Below, piece after piece: positions 22,811 through 33,490 of a DNA stretch of 64,000 nucleotides. Position numbers and translations under genes: made by a program. Below the pieces are notes generated by a model. That model had not been told where the DNA came from. It saw only the letters and a list, made by a program, of their open reading frames with translations, and did not search any database. The stretch spans positions 496,001 to 560,000 of the forward strand of contig BCHX01000001.1 of NCBI GenBank assembly GCA_001599755.1. The letters are read 5' to 3'. The stretch comes from Gliomastix tumulicola. Taxonomy: Eukaryota; Ascomycota; Sordariomycetes; Hypocreales; Bionectriaceae. The first letter of the stretch is position 1. Each line of letters starts with the position of its first letter.

Positions 22811-24022
22811 ATGCCGTCGCGTATCTTTCATGGTTTAGCCCGGGCTCCTTGGCACTCGCCTGGCGTCAGCCCTTTGCAGTCCAGGTCCAGGCTGCCCGTA
22901 ACAGCCTACCAGCCACTCAGGCACTCCTCCACTGTTCGGAGACAGAACCGCCTGCCAGCCGCTTACTACCGGGGCGGCTCTTCACGTGCCTGCATGATAC
23001 GCGGGGATCATCTGCCAGACGACAAGAACGCCTGGACCGACATCTTTCTTGGTGTCATTGGCAGCCCTGATCCCTATGGACGACAGCTGGATGGACTCGG
23101 CGGCGGCATATCAAGCTTGTCAAAGGTCTGCGTCGTCGGGAAGAGCGAGCATCCTGACGCAGACGTTGACTACACCTTTGCCTCCATTGGCATCAAGAAC
23201 ACGAACGTCGACTACTCCAGCAACTGCGGGAACATGTCCGCCGCGGTCGGTCCCTTTGCCGTGGACTCGGGCTTGATCTCTGTGGGGGAGGATGCCACCG
23301 AGGCGACTGTACGCATCAACAACACCAACACTGGCAAGATCATCGAAGCCATCTTCCCGGCCATCGATGGGGAGGCAGCGGCGCGGGGTGACTTTGCCAT
23401 CGACGGCGTTGCGGGCACGGCTGCTCGCGTCACTCTCAAGTTCCTTGATCCGGCTGGATCTCGCACGGGGAAACTCTTCCCGACTGGTCAGGTGTCAGAG
23501 ACGATATCTGGAGTTCTCGCCACTTGCGTCGACGCTGGAAATCCTTGTGTCTTTGTGCCCGCTGAAGGCCTCGGGGTTGAAGGGGACCTGACACCTCAGC
23601 AAATCGATGATCATCCAACGCTGCGTCAAAGGCTGGAGGAAATCCGCAGAGAAGCAGGCGTCAAGATGGGGTTGGCGGAGACTGAGGACACGGTGCCAGG
23701 CAGTGTCCCGAAGATTGGCTTTGTGTCTCGATCAAAGAACGGGGCGGCCAACACTGTTACTGTGAGAGCAATGTCTGTCGGCCAGCCTCACAAGGCCATT
23801 CCGGTGACCGTTGCCATGGCCGCAGCGGCTGCTATCAACGTGTCTGGGACTACGGTTGCAGCATGTCTTTCTGGTGCTTCTGATGGATCCGAGGTTACGA
23901 TTCAGCACGCGAGCGGCACTTTGGATATGGCCGCCGAGTTTGACAGAGATGGAGCCTTGAGAGCTGCCACCGTCTTCAGGACAGCCAGACGGTTGATGGA
24001 CGGCACGGTGTATTGGAAGTAG
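22811..24022 (+). CDS. PrpF-family isomerase (oxalomesaconate/methylaconitate isomerase type), mitochondrial-type presequence
   Basis: An intronless 403-residue protein. PrpF relatives move double bonds in small tricarboxylates: methylaconitate isomerase PrpF, 4-oxalomesaconate isomerase LigU and tautomerase GalD, and aconitate isomerase Adi1 of the Ustilago itaconate cluster. Family signatures are RLPAAYYRGGSSRACM, GVIGSPDPYGRQLDGLGGG and YSSNCGNMSAAVGPFAVDSG, which includes the conserved cysteine. The first 50 or so residues (MPSRIFHGLARAPWHS onward, with RHSSTVRRQ) are rich in Arg, Ser and Ala with almost no acids. This reads as a mitochondrial presequence. An in-frame ATG at 22736 exists, but the 22811 start gives the cleaner presequence. 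Same strand as the RraA-like gene, 128 bp downstream. The exact substrate is inferred from context. Confidence 0.88.
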   Translation: MPSRIFHGLARAPWHSPGVSPLQSRSRLPVTAYQPLRHSSTVRRQNRLPAAYYRGGSSRACMIRGDHLPDDKNAWTDIFLGVIGSPDPYGRQLDGLGGGISSLSKVCVVGKSEHPDADVDYTFASIGIKNTNVDYSSNCGNMSAAVGPFAVDSGLISVGEDATEATVRINNTNTGKIIEAIFPAIDGEAAARGDFAIDGVAGTAARVTLKFLDPAGSRTGKLFPTGQVSETISGVLATCVDAGNPCVFVPAEGLGVEGDLTPQQIDDHPTLRQRLEEIRREAGVKMGLAETEDTVPGSVPKIGFVSRSKNGAANTVTVRAMSVGQPHKAIPVTVAMAAAAAINVSGTTVAACLSGASDGSEVTIQHASGTLDMAAEFDRDGALRAATVFRTARRLMDGTVYWK

Positions 24023-24657
24023 GACTGCCGCTTTCTGTGACTAATAGAGATGTAAAAGTATTTTGTCCGCAATGCTCGCTCAATAGTAGAGCTGCGACCT
24101 GGCAGCCGAGGAACCTGGGCTGCAGTGCTGCGTGCTATCAGGTGATCGTAAGTCCATTGGCTAGCAGATGTCCTTCCATCTTGATCCAGATCTAGGATGA
24201 TCTGCACGCCTGCGGGTTTGGCGAGTCGAGCAAGCTGCGATGGGGTCTTGGCGACAAAGGTGGTTGGCATGTCGGAAATGGGTGGTGAGGACAGTGAGCG
24301 ACAACGGATTTCGTTGCAGAGGGCGCTGCGGCGGCAGTTGGTGCGTTTCGGCAGACCTATCTGACTCGAATGAATAGTGCTTGTGGTAGACGTGGTGGGT
24401 GCGAAGAGAGGATGGTGCTCTGCTCCTTCGGCCGATGGCACGGAGTAGAACGGTGTTGCAAGATTTGTTCAAAAGGCTTGCGGAGCAAAGGAGGCTGAAG
24501 GGGAAAGAGAGGCGGGGCAGTGAATCTGTGGCTGGGAGAGTTTGCTGGTCGATTGTGGCTGGAGGAAGATGCGGATTGTGGCGAGCAAGGCTCCCTCATT
24601 TTCCCACCCCTCCTAATCTTTTCAACCTCCCTCCTTCCTCTGCACTCAACCATCACA
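24023..24657. other. intergenic between the isomerase gene and the unknown cluster gene
   Basis: 635 bp. No gene is recognised. I looked for the CGGAT-N3-TCC motif and did not find it. Confidence 0.5.
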
Positions 24658-25785
24658 ATGGCGTCAATACTCGAGCATTCAGAGGATCGACCAATCGCCT
24701 CCGATACATTGAACTCGCAGCCGGCATTATCGCTCAATCCACGACATCCCCAAAAATACGCCGAGTCCCTCGCACACGAGCCACCGAAGAAGCAACACCG
24801 GGGACGGGTCGTGGTTGCTGAGCCAGAGCCGGGCTCTATCAACGCAATCCTGCGAGAACACTGTCGAACTCGTCTTTTCGTCACACCAATTAGCTGGACG
24901 TCTGAGCACTTGAGATTCCTCGGATGCAGATTTGATGATCAAGGCGCGCCAGGCGGACCAAAAGAAAAGGCTCAAGCGGCCGCTCTGCAACCGCTCCTGG
25001 GGAGCCTCGTCGCACTACTCCAGGGTCGAGGTCAGCCCTCATTTTATGAGCACGTTATTGGAGACCTCTTAGGTCATCTGGGTCATCATCGTGAATCGTA
25101 AGCATGCCGGCAGAAATACATCCCTCGGCTGTTTTTCGCTAACAAGTTGACAACGCCTGAAATTTTACAACAGGTGTGAAGAGCTATCATTTCTATTCAG
25201 CAAGACACACGCAAGCACGATCCGAACGAATGGCATTTTCTCTGCTTCAGGCGCCCCAACTATCGTATACTACCATCTCAATACCATTCAACAGCTCCGT
25301 CGCGATCACATCATACCTTCCTTCAAAAAGACACCAAATAGAAACCCCATCATAATTTCTATTCGCAGAATCAAGTTTCGAAGACTTCAACCACTGAAGG
25401 AGTTAGAGGATCCATATATTGTAGCTGCGTTGGTGGCTTTGGCCCAACGACAGAGGCAAGATACAGGGGCAAGGATCATGAAGGTTTGTCCAGGGCAAAA
25501 CGGCTGACTAGTTTTAATGCTGATGCGTAATGCCAGGTTACCTTGATCCTTAAACGCAGCTCTGACCCAGACGTGTACATCTATCAGACACAAATTGGGT
25601 CCGAATTCTTAGACAAGTTTGACAGCCCATCTAGAATGTCGCCGTGCGATATCCTCCCAGTCAAGTACTGGCATGTTCCTCTCCAGAAACCAGCAACAGC
25701 GATTGATCTCTTCCAGAGGCTTTGCACACAACCAGAAGCGACAGCGCGTAGGGATACACCAGGGGCACATGCCGCCTCGAACTGA
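24658..25785 (+). CDS. unrecognised protein encoded inside the catabolic-type cluster
   Basis: Three exons (24658-25097, 25174-25483, 25537-25785) give 332 residues. The two splices keep the frame and have normal signals. No signal peptide, membrane helix or known enzyme motif is visible. The N-terminus (MASILEHSEDRPIASDTLNS) is polar. A stretch LLGSLVALLQGRGQPSFYEHVIGD and a basic middle (IISIRRIKFRRLQPLKELED) precede a part rich in beta-type sequence (VTLILKRSSDPDVYIYQTQI). It lies between the PrpF-family and lactonase-like genes but lacks their promoter motif. It could be an unrelated passenger or a cluster component; I do not assign a function. It is not recognisably a ring-cleavage dioxygenase or a hydratase. 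Confidence 0.7.
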
Positions 25786-26500
25786 AGATTGGTAGTGGGA
25801 ATAACCTTCCTGACGGGACTCAAGGCTGGCGAGAAGCGGAGGCGACTTTACCCCATGAATACTTCTTGGGACTGTCTTACACGGAATTGACATACGGATT
25901 GGTGTGCACTATCCTTGCTGACTCCCGCGTCCCCTCATTCTCAAGTGCATGACCCTAGGACAAAGGCCAGTTGGTCAATCGAGGCAATAGGTGGGAAAGC
26001 GAACGGCACACATGGTTTCTGAGCAGCGTTTCTGTAAGCGGAAAAATCCCAGAGCTGGCAGGATATGCTTCATACCTTCTGTGAGACGTCAGCATAGTCG
26101 ATGGAATGCTCTGGCTCAAACCGACTGAGCGGTGCCACCCAAGGAGAGCTCTTCTCGAAGAAAGCAAGCCCATGTGAGGTATGTGTAATGCGGCGACTCT
26201 GAATGGCCGGGCTGATGGCTCGCCGGGATGACGAGTGCCGGATCATTAGGCCTGGGTTGCAGAAAACGCTAGCCTCGCGGGACGAAAGTGGGATAGAAGA
26301 GGGTAATTCTGTGAGCCCCCCGTGTTATAAACCTGCACTGGCTTATATTGAATCGAGGGTCCGGAGTCCTATTTCAGCCCATCAGATGCATCCGATAAGC
26401 TTCCGCCCATGTCTATAGAATGAAGTACGTCTTTTGACCCCCCAAACCTTTGGGTTCCTCACCCTGGCGGAACCATCCGATCACTATCTACGGGGTAGAA
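25786..26500. other. convergent intergenic region
   Basis: 3' flanks of the unknown gene and of the lactonase-like gene. Only short frames are present; nothing is recognised. Confidence 0.5.
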
Positions 26501-27501
26501 TCAGTTGAAGATAGAGGCAGGAGTTGATACCATAATCCGGTTCCACCTAGTTTCACTTCCTATCCATCGACTCAGATTCTCGACGATGCGGTTATTATCC
26601 ACTACTCGGAACTTCTCGATCTCCCCGGGCTTCCTTCCGCCCCTGTTTGAGCCGTCGCCAGTGTGCGGCCAGTCGCTGGCATAGATGAGCCGGTCAGGGA
26701 CGACATCAGCCAAGGCGCGAATGATGGGCTCTAGATCATGGTAGCCGGTCTCAATAGCGGTAGACAGTCGGTAAAGTCCAGAGATCTTGATGATGACCTT
26801 TGATCGCTTGGCCAGCTCGACCAACGACCTGAAACCTGGCTGATTCGTGGGGTTCTGAGCAACCGAGGGCAACTTGGATGGCGCCAGCATGCCACCGATA
26901 TGGTCGGCTATGACAGTCACCGGTAGTGACAGTACTGTTTCATAGATGTCTTCCGTCATGGTTAGCGTATGTGTTTCTTAGATGGATTCACATTGTCCTC
27001 ACCATCCCAGACTCTGCCAGAGACAAAGAGCTGCAGCTTCCAATTAGGCAGCTGCTTGATTCTAGATGCAGCCTGCTTAATATCACTGATGAGTGCCCCG
27101 ACGCTAAAAGTGTGATGTGAGGCCATCTTATTCAGCCTCAGCCCACGGACACCAGCCTCATGCAGAGCCCACAGCTCGGCATCGGTGACGTTATGGATAT
27201 CCACCACCGCGATCCCCCTAGCCATGACATTGCTGTCAGCCTGCAACGTCTTGAGCGATGAAAGCAGGACAGAATTATCTGTTCCGTAGGGAGACGCCTG
27301 GACAATGACGAGGTTCACCGGCGCACCCCCCTCGCTCAGAGACTGCGTAAATCTGCGGAGCTCGGTGAGTGGTGCGTGGTCGGGCGTGTAGGAGTTTCCC
27401 TCTGCAAACGGCCCAAGAGTGGAATCAAACACATGGACGTGCGTGTCCCAGGAGGCCACTGGCAGCTTCGACGCCGAAAAGGAGTGGTCGATGCTGCCCA
27501 T
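26501..27501 (-). CDS. amidohydrolase-2 family lactonase, 2-pyrone-4,6-dicarboxylate hydrolase (LigI)-like
   Basis: Two exons (27501-27003, 26949-26501; intron 53 nt with a CTAAC branch site) give 315 residues, the length of LigI. LigI opens the lactone ring of 2-pyrone-4,6-dicarboxylate to oxalomesaconate in protocatechuate 4,5-cleavage. Shared landmarks in order: WDTHVHVFD with the HxH pair; VIVQASPYGTDNS; RGIAVVDIHNVTDAEL; LHEAGVRGLRLN; VIADHIGG with the conserved His; KISGLYRLS; and LIYASDWPHTG with the catalytic Asp. No targeting signal is seen. The gene is divergent from the Zn2Cys6 regulator gene with 332 bp between the ATGs. Many fungal amidohydrolase-2 proteins act on other lactones, so the substrate is inferred from the PrpF- and RraA-type neighbours. 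Confidence 0.85.
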
Positions 27502-27833
27502 GGTGCGTCTCGGCGTGCGATTTGAGGTAATACGGCAGCTCTATGGTCAAAAATGGTTCAGCAACTAGCCAGTCAAACTGCGCTTGAACCCAACATATGA
27601 TGCTCTGCCCGCAAGCTTTTGGGCGGGCGCGAAGCCACATGATTCGGGCAACGGAGCAAAGCCGTGACGTCCATCGGATGCATCCGTCCATTTCTCACCA
27701 GCCCCACGAAGTTGACGGGCTGATTCCGATGAGCGATCAAGGGACACCGAAGCACGCTTTCTTCCCTCAACATCCCCGCTGGGCTGAATGATTCAATCAG
27801 ACTGTCCTCGGGGCCAAGATTATACCATCGCTT
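27502..27833. promoter_or_regulatory. bidirectional promoter of lactonase-like and regulator genes
   Basis: It contains the perfect 12-bp palindrome CGGATGCATCCG at 27675-27686 and a CGG-N7-CCG pair at 27652-27664. The first matches the site in the carrier/aldolase divergent promoter. This suggests autoregulation by the adjacent Zn2Cys6 protein (inference). Confidence 0.55.
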
Positions 27834-29856
27834 ATGGATGCCTGCTTCACGGCGTCGCCGTCCTTTGAGGCCAGCGAGCCGCCGTCCAGCGCGTCCCCGC
27901 GGCGCCGACCCGTCGTCCACAGACGGGGCCTGAAGCGGAGCACCGCCGCCTGCCAGAGGTGTCGGAAGCGGAAGCAAAAGGTGAGGGGGTCCCTCCTCCC
28001 TCCAAGATTGATCTGATCTGAGGTTGCTTGAGAGTGGAGTGGAACAGTTGCTGAAACATTGGCGGCAGTGCGACGGCAAGGTTCCAGTGTGCGGTCCGTG
28101 TGATACGGTCGGGGCTGCTTGTGTGCCTTCGGAGCGGCTGGTCATATTCTCGGAGGCGGAGTGTGGGTGTGAGCAGCTAAGGACGCAAGTAGCCGATCTT
28201 GAGGAGCAAAACAGGCTGCTCCGGAGCGAACTGCTTACCCTGTCTCAGCAGCCCGCCAACCATGGGACAGCTTCGGCCTCGACTTCGGTGGGAGAGGGCG
28301 GCCAGGCAGCCTCACGGATGCTACTGCCAACATTTCCTCGACTCGCACCTGTTGAGGCAGAGCATACCGGGTTTCTGAGTAGTCCGTGGCGGCTCTGGGA
28401 TGGTCTCATCGCCAACGAGACGCCGGAGTCCACAGAGCCTGTTGACGCCTTGGTACCGGAAGCTGAGCGACTAGAACTAGTGAACATCTTCTTCATCCGA
28501 CGATGGCCACAGTATCCGGTACTACACAGGCCGACGTTCATGCGCCTCCACTATATCCCTTGGTCAACGGGTGAGCCAGCAAGCAGCTTGTCTACGTTCC
28601 TGGTCAACATCGTCCTCGCCATTGGCGCATCCGAAAAAGAGCGAGCTACCACCGTGGGCCAAGCACCACTCCATCAGCATTTCTTCCGCGCAGCGATCGA
28701 CAAGCTCGACGATGTCTTGGGTGCGGAGGACCGAGACTGCATACAATGCCTCCTGCTGTTGTGTATGTACGGCAGCCACGAGCCCCAGTCGGTGAACCTG
28801 TGGTATACCGTCGGTCTTGCCCTCCGGCTCTCCATCGGAACGAATATGCATCGATGCGAGTCAGTGGGAAACCGAGGGCTGCTAGAAGACGAGATGGCAA
28901 AGCGGCTCTTCTGGAGCGTCTACACCATGGACCGCAGCATCTGCATCGCGATGGGCAGACCACTCGGCATCCAGGACTCGGACATCACAATGCCACTCCC
29001 GCTCTGCCTAACAGATAAGATGCTCACCGTGCCAGAGGAAGGAGAGCCTCTCGCTCCGCCCAGCTTGGGTCCCGACCCTCGAGACATGTCGACCTTCCTA
29101 CACATCATCCAGCTCCGGCGCATCAACGCCGACATCTACACGACCCTCCACTCGGCCGGCAAGACGAGCCTGACGCCCGAGAGCCTGGAGACCCTCCGCT
29201 CGCAGTTCTACAGCCAGCTCAACCAGTGGCTCGTCTCGGCCCCGCGCTACATCAACCCGGCCTGCATGAACCAGACCTCGGAGTGGTTCCAGATCGCCTT
29301 CCACCAGGCCGCCATGAACCTCTACCGCCCCTCGCACACCTCCCCGCCCGGCAGCGTCTCCCTCGACGCGATCCGCCTCTGCGCCGACTCGGCCATCAGC
29401 CTCATCATCAACTACGGCGCGCTCTACGCTAAGAACCGCATCACGTATTCCTTCGTCGCGCTGACCTCGCTCTTCATGGCCGCCGTCACGATGCTCTACT
29501 CGCTGCGGGCGAGCGCCGTCCTACGCGCCGAGCTGACGCGCGACGTCGTCGAGTCCAACGTGGGAGTGTGCGGCACGCTGCTGAGGAGCATGGCTAACGG
29601 CCGGGCGGTCGGGGAGCGCAGCGCGGCGATCCTACAGCGGCTGGGCGGCGCGACGCTGGCTCTTTTTGATGCTGACGCCGCTCCCGGGCTGGACGTCGAG
29701 GGGGATATTGATACTGAGTTTATGAGCTGGTTTGGGCTGAAGAGTCAGCATTCTGACCAGGGGCAGCCGACGCCGAGCGTGGATGTGGCGTGGAATGACT
29801 TGTTTGACACGGGCTTTGATTTTGGGGGGATGTTTTGCAATGACATGCTTCTTTAA
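27834..29856 (+). CDS. Zn2Cys6 transcription factor, likely cluster-specific regulator
   Basis: Two exons (27834-27980, 28069-29856) give 644 residues. The splice completes the zinc cluster as CQRCRKRKQKCDGKVPVCGPC, preceded by a basic Arg-rich segment. Next comes a coiled-coil-like heptad stretch (EQLRTQVADLEEQNRLL), typical of dimerising members that read paired CGG triplets. A fungal_trans domain follows, with FFIRRWPQYPVLHRPTFM, LALRLSIGTNMHR and DEMAKRLFWSVYTMDRSI then AMGRPLGIQDSDI. The position head-to-head with the lactonase-like gene and the CGG-N6-CCG palindromes in both divergent promoters point to it as the local regulator. The inducer is unknown. The intron is 88 nt, somewhat longer than its neighbours. 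Confidence 0.88.
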
Positions 29857-31543
29857 GACGGCCTCGGACGTGTCAGTCAACTCGGGCAATAATGGCGGCA
29901 GAGATACCCACGTTACAAGTGACTGCAGGCTCAAATTGTCGTTGTTTAAGGTATCTCGAGCAAGCAATTTACACGCTCATTGCGGTTACAATCATACTTC
30001 ATTTTCTGTTGTGCAAGATATCTGTTCCGCTAAGAACCGATTTCTGGCCTTCAAAATTCCAATCCATTTGTATTATTACGGCTTGAGGTCGAAGAATGCT
30101 CGATTCCATGTCAAGTCTCTAGGGTAGGTCGGAGCGGGCAAGATCGTGATCGAGCCATCATCCCATCTCGGAGACGCTCTCGCTTTCATGCACAGGCATC
30201 AAACTCGACAGATCCACAAGCCGGAACTGGCCGTTGCGATCCGAACCCTCGTCATCTTTCTCTGACCTGTGACGGTGGTCATAAATCAGCGCTCATCAGC
30301 TGATGCTGCGTATGCGCTCCCGGCAGTCCGGCCTCCTCCAGCGACATCCGTCAAGACCAAGCCGGAGCATGTCCAACGCGGTGGTCTCAGGCCTTCATTA
30401 CCTTTTGATGACAAGGACAATGGCTTGTGGGTTGATTGGCCACAGGATTTCAGCTCATGGGTCCCTAACTCCTCCTGTGAACTGTTTCCCCTTTCCCTCT
30501 TCTGGTTTCCTCGCTCTGCCAACATCAACTTACCACGTGAAGGTTGACGGGGCCGATCGACGCCCAGGCGGAGATGCTGTCTCGCTGGCGGGATCCTCTA
30601 AAACGAGCGCTGTGAGCGCTGAAGCAACATTGCCCAGGCCACTCTCACAAAAACACGTGTGCGGCCTCGTTTCTCGCAACTCGGCGACTGCCCGATAAAA
30701 AAGAACCTGAATAAACCTTTAATGTCCGACGTCCCGAGTTGCTTCATGCAAAGCCCATCAGGGCCCTTGCTGCCTTGCAGCCAATATTCGAACAGGGCCG
30801 TCAGCACACTGTAATGGCGCGTCGTGAGCAGGTCCCTCTTCCATCCCCTGTGAGGTCCCCGCAATCCTTGCTGCTGACCAAGGTCGCTCACTGAATAAGT
30901 CACGCATAAGCACCGTGCTTATGGGTGTTTGTCATCGTGAGGGAATCCCGGAGCGTTCAAAAGGTTCTGGCTGCCAGCGCCGCCGCACACCCGCATGCGT
31001 TGCAGCCCTCCCAGATGGGCTCACTTTCATTCCCATCCCGGTCTGTCGCTTGGGCTGGCCCCTCTTCTCTCCCCGGCTCCTGTGACTGGCACGTTTTGTT
31101 GTAGCTGGAGGAGGATGAGGTGAGGCAGCCTGGAAGCCGCTCCTGCGTCCTGCGTTGCCGGCAGGTACGGATATGCAAGGGCGCCTGCCAAGGGTCATCT
31201 TCAGGAACTTCGGTCTGGGTTTCGTATTTCTCCTTTCAGCCAGGTCCAGGTGATGAGGTCACAGCCCGCGCGGCGCGCGACGAGCCTTGGTTTCCCTGCG
31301 CTTGCACCCCTTGCCCGCTCCGCTGGCTGCAGCGGCGCATGGCTTATGCACAATTGTGAGATGCGACCCCCCCCTCCCCCCAGTCCAGGACTCCGGGAGA
31401 AGGCTACGACGGGAAATATAAAGGTGACTGCTCCCTCGAGAGATCGTCCCTTGCCACCCCCCTTTTCTATCTCTGTCTCCCTATCGACGATCCTCTCTGT
31501 AACTCTCTCTCTCTCCCCCGTCTCAACGCTCATTTACGCAAAA
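29857..31543. other. intergenic, no recognised gene
   Basis: 1.7 kb. Small frames near 30269-30698 lack any family feature. The end is a CT-rich leader with TATAAA at 31417-31422 for the small secreted protein gene. Confidence 0.5.
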
Positions 31544-31735
31544 ATGAAGTTCACTCTCTTCGTTGTCGGCCTCTTCTCGGCCCTCGCCATGGCCGCTCCC
31601 GCCCCCGAGGCCGAGCCCGAGCGCAAGATCGCCTGCCCCCGCGACGGCGTCTTCTGCGAGGTCTGCATTGGTGGTGACCAGAACTGCATCTCGTGCGAGG
31701 GCGGTGTCATGACTCACTTCATGGGATCGTGCTAG
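31544..31735 (+). CDS. small secreted cysteine-rich protein
   Basis: 63 residues, intronless. A clear signal peptide (MKFTLFVVGLFSALAMA, cleavage expected around residues 17-18) is followed by an acidic/Pro stretch (APAPEAEPERK). The mature part of about 35 residues holds six cysteines: C-x7-C-x2-C-x6-C-x2-C-x11-C. A TATA box about 127 bp upstream and a pyrimidine-rich leader support real expression. The spacing and size fit effector-like or antimicrobial-like secreted proteins of fungi, but I recognise no family and assign no function. Six cysteines imply up to three disulfides. Confidence 0.75.
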   Translation: MKFTLFVVGLFSALAMAAPAPEAEPERKIACPRDGVFCEVCIGGDQNCISCEGGVMTHFMGSC

Positions 31736-33199
31736 GTAGGTGGCCAAGAATCAACACGGACTCGACAGGGGATGAATGCTGACATTGGAACGGTTAGACG
31801 ATGGTCTAGGATGACAGGACAGGACAGGATGGGATGCTGGATGGATGGTTGATGGACCGACACTTCGTGACGATATTTTGATTGTCGATTTGGATTCTTG
31901 GATGTGAAAGTTTAAGATACACAAAGGGTGGAAATACCAGGCTTATAATATCTGGCCAGCAGCGTCACTGTACTATCAAATGCCACCCTGACAACCTCGT
32001 CATTCGTCCGCCGGTGCGCATGCTTCCCTTGTGTGCCCCTGCGTTCTTTGTGAAGTGCTGGACTCTTGAAACTTCCACTCGTGATCGTTCTTCTGTCTCA
32101 TCTGTCTTTTGCTTTCAATGCATCGCGATCGAGATCTCGCGTGGGAGCACTGCATCCTCGGGATGAGCGGAGCCTTCTGGTTAGCGGTGCGCTGGTGTGT
32201 GAATCTCCGAGACAGGGTCTTTGGGTGAGTGTGACGAATCCTCCATTGCTTCCGATGTGTCATCTCTGCCTCTCCCTTGATCTTGTCCTCGTCGGCCTGT
32301 CGCTGTGCTCGTATTTCAAGCTGTCAGTCTCTGCCGCTGACACAGTCACTGCCACACATTCATTTCCTCGTCGCTGCATTGGTCGCTGCTGTCAGCTGCT
32401 GCAGCTAGCTGCGGGCTGCGACGCTTAGGCACTTCCCCGGAAGTCCCATCCGCTCGGACCGGCACTGCCGGGTGATGTCGGTGGCGGCGGAATATGCACG
32501 CCAGCCCAGCCCAATGGCACCTTCTGCCGGCATTTTCTGCAGTGTGCATCCATGGTAACGATAGCATTCTGATTAAGTTGCATATGGCTGCGATGCAAGG
32601 TCACAGAGATCTCGCAGCGATGGAAGCATCGTGGATTGGCGCGAACTCGACGCTCTTGAATCAGTATTAGGGAGTTATTCCCCCAGGACACTGCCCTTTG
32701 TTCACTAAATACGTGATTCCTAGCCAAAAAAATGTCCCACTTAGAGATGACAGGGTATCAACCACCATGAGTAGCCGTCGCGGCAGGTGATTGAGGTAGG
32801 TGGAAAAGCCTGGATCGATTAGACGTTGATGCTGAGCTGGTTTGAAGTATGTGTGCTTTCATTTCAGCCCCTTCGCCTCACGAGGATGGCTTCCGTTGGC
32901 TATTCGATTTGTCCAATTGATTCGTATGCTCAGCTCCTATGGCTGTGGGAGCTGCTCTCGAGAGCACTCCAGCTGGCTCGTTTCCTTGAGGCTCACTCCG
33001 AGAACCTCAGCTGCATCTCAGTGTATAGAAAGGGGTGTCTTTGTTATTCTATCCGGGTTACCTGATTATACCGAGGCCAAGGATAGAGGGCTCCGTCTCA
33101 AGCCCTCCCATCCATAAGAACCTCTCGAGGGAAAGCTCGCTCACATTAACCAACAGAGCCCCCCTCTCGCATCGCCAACCTCCCAGACAGCCAGACAAA
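31736..33199. other. intergenic, no recognised gene
   Basis: 1.5 kb with small frames only; no domain, RNA gene or repeat recognised. Confidence 0.5.
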
Positions 33200-33490
33200 T
33201 CACTCTTTTCCAAGGGCCTCCAGCGTCTTGAACTCATCATTGACCTTCTCCAGCTTCGCATTGGTCTCGGCGATCAGCTGGCCGATGTCGCCGTTGTGCC
33301 CCTGGAGTTTGCCCCACAGATGTTGCTTCTCGGGGCCTCCCGCCTCTTCGTCGATGAGTATATACTGTCTGCTGTAGCCCAGGGAGACCTTGTCCATATC
33401 CTTGCCGAGGAGTCTGGCCTTCTTGATGAGATCCATTCGCTGCTGCGACAGCGCGTCCTTGCGTTTGACTTGGGCGTCGGTGAGAGGCAT
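33200..33490 (-). CDS. small hypothetical coiled-coil-like protein
   Basis: 96 residues from the ATG at 33490 (MPLTDAQVKRKDALSQQRMD). The protein is highly charged, with two predicted helical stretches (residues about 5-30 and 70-92) flanking LGYSRQYILIDEEAGG. No signal peptide or membrane segment is seen. The codon pattern and coherent composition suggest a real gene. I do not recognise a family. It has no close neighbour on either side. Confidence 0.5.
   Translation of the reverse strand: MPLTDAQVKRKDALSQQRMDLIKKARLLGKDMDKVSLGYSRQYILIDEEAGGPEKQHLWGKLQGHNGDIGQLIAETNAKLEKVNDEFKTLEALGKE

Noticed and set aside
24658..25785. Idea that the unknown cluster protein is the missing ring-cleavage dioxygenase
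   Set aside because: No extradiol dioxygenase metal-ligand pattern or LigB-type sequence is visible.
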